Made by a program: the position numbers and the translations under genes. Of a DNA stretch of 43,980 nt, positions 43,491 to 43,980 are shown in pieces. Location: positions 1-43,980 of the forward strand of contig NZ_CAMPJD010000041.1 of the NCBI RefSeq assembly GCF_946886695.1. Direction: 5' to 3'. How positions within the stretch are numbered: the first letter of the stretch is position 1; the number at the start of each line of letters is the position of its first letter. The notes under the pieces are model-generated. The model did not search any database. It saw nothing but the letters and a program-made list of their open reading frames with translations, and had not been told where the DNA came from. This DNA comes from an uncultured Pseudoxanthomonas sp. GTDB lineage: Bacteria; Pseudomonadota; Gammaproteobacteria; Xanthomonadales; Xanthomonadaceae.

Positions 43491-43980
43491 GTGGCTGCAA
43501 AGAAACCTGCGAAGAAGGCCGCCAAGGCCGCCAAGAAACCCGCTCAGACCGTCGCCAAGAAGCCTGTCGTGAAGAAGGCTGTCGCCAAGAAGCCGGCCCC
43601 CAAGCCGGTGGCCAAGAAGGCGGCGCCGAAGCCTGTTGCCAAGAAGCCCGTCGCCAAGAAGGCGGCGCCGGTGAAGAAGCCGGCTGCCAAGCCGGTGGCC
43701 AAAAAGGCGGCACCGGTCAAGAAGGCGGTTGCCAAGGCAACCAAGCCCGCAGTTGCAAAGAAGCCTGCGCCCGCACCGGTCACCAAGGCGCCCGTCGCCA
43801 AGGCGGCCCCGGTGAAGGCGCCGGCCAAGGCCGCGAAGCCCGCTCCCAAACCCGCACCGAAGCCCGCACCGAAGCCGGCTCCGGCAAAGTCCGCCCCCAC
43901 CGCGGCTGCGACCAAGACTCCCGTGCCGGCGCCCGCCCCGAAGGCGGCAGCCCAGGCCCCGGCGCCCGCCGCCAAGGTTC
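43491..43980 (+). CDS. Histone H1/AlgP-like Lys-Ala-Pro-rich protein, 5' part
   Basis: The frame stays open to the window edge (163 codons visible). The product begins [20 protein letters not shown] and continues as imperfect repeats of [10 protein letters not shown], then more proline-rich ([15 protein letters not shown]). This very basic low-complexity composition matches AlgP/histone-H1-like DNA-binding proteins of pseudomonads and xanthomonads. GTG 43491 with AAGGAA nine bases before is preferred; an in-frame ATG at 43461 lies inside the leader hairpin. The long reverse-strand frame over it is a mirror of the repeats. The end is not in the window. Confidence 0.85.
   Translation, partial: MAAKKPAKKAAKAAKKPAQTVAKKPVVKKAVAKKPAPKPVAKKAAPKPVAKKPVAKKAAPVKKPAAKPVAKKAAPVKKAVAKATKPAVAKKPAPAPVTKAPVAKAAPVKAPAKAAKPAPKPAPKPAPKPAPAKSAPTAAATKTPVPAPAPKAAAQAPAPAAKV

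Noticed and set aside
43544..43975. Long minus-strand open frame rich in Ala/Gly/Phe
   Set aside because: It mirrors the repetitive Lys-Ala-Pro gene on the plus strand and has no start signal or family.

Overview
The window is a GC-rich chromosomal segment from a gammaproteobacterium of the Xanthomonadaceae (Xanthomonas/Pseudoxanthomonas/Stenotrophomonas relatives). The support is a 538-residue GH13 alpha-glucosidase with nucleophile D201 and acid/base E270 as in the Xanthomonas XgtA type, a TonB-dependent receptor of the Xanthomonas/Caulobacter kind, a FimX-type degenerate GGDEF/EAL protein, and several GTAGGAGCGACGTAAGTCGC-type paired palindromes. The genus cannot be fixed from the sequence alone. 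No rRNA genes or CRISPR arrays were seen.

Layout. 1-4653: end of an RND adaptor gene, an RND pump, a c-type-haem (CxxCH) protein and an OsmC protein, all nearly touching. 4834-15123: a maltodextrin/starch-use locus with a LacI regulator, a divergently placed MFS transporter and secreted alpha-amylase, a cytoplasmic-type alpha-glucosidase, an exported esterase and a large TonB-dependent receptor. A 17-bp palindromic site occurs identically in front of the divergent MFS/glucosidase pair and in front of the receptor, and is probably the LacI-family operator. 15181-18985: a lower-GC accessory island with a PD-(D/E)XK-like protein, a zinc-ribbon/RES-domain protein, an unknown protein and an internally deleted tyrosine integrase, lying against tRNA-Ala(CGC). 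19018-24821: tRNA-Ala, RNase D, a lipoprotein with a C-terminal formylglycine-enzyme-like fold, an M48 protease, an SRPBCC protein and small unknown proteins. 24808-27083: a long inverted repeat, a VOC protein, an orphan phage-tail-tube-like protein and three small envelope proteins, one only 56 residues long. 27152-31364: polyhydroxyalkanoate functions (two acetoacetyl-CoA reductase-type SDRs flanking the PhaR regulator), GluQ and HtpX. 31684-35756: FimX, then EpmB divergent from its substrate EF-P, then a small membrane protein. 35768-40548: an MTA/SAH deaminase-type amidohydrolase, UbiG, a phosphoglycolate phosphatase, a degenerate phytoene/squalene-synthase-like protein and FolE2. 40697-43980: a tandem repeat made from the end of an M23 peptidase gene, then the overlapping operon yidD-pyrC-M23 on the minus strand, and the start of a lysine/alanine/proline-rich histone-H1/AlgP-like gene running out of the window.

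How the genes work together. In the sugar locus the receptor would import maltodextrins across the outer membrane, the secreted amylase would shorten them, the MFS carrier would take them through the inner membrane and the alpha-glucosidase would release glucose, under one LacI-type repressor. EpmB and EF-P form a modification pair (K34 of EF-P is the lysylation site). The two PHA reductases and PhaR belong to carbon storage, although no PHA synthase is present here.

The part most likely to hold something undescribed is the island at 15416-18869. Its RES-type toxin-like protein has an N-terminal zinc ribbon and no Xre partner, and is followed on the same strand by a nuclease-like protein. Other unusual points are the 122-bp tandem duplication of a gene tail, the repeats that donate stop codons, and the lone tail-tube homologue.
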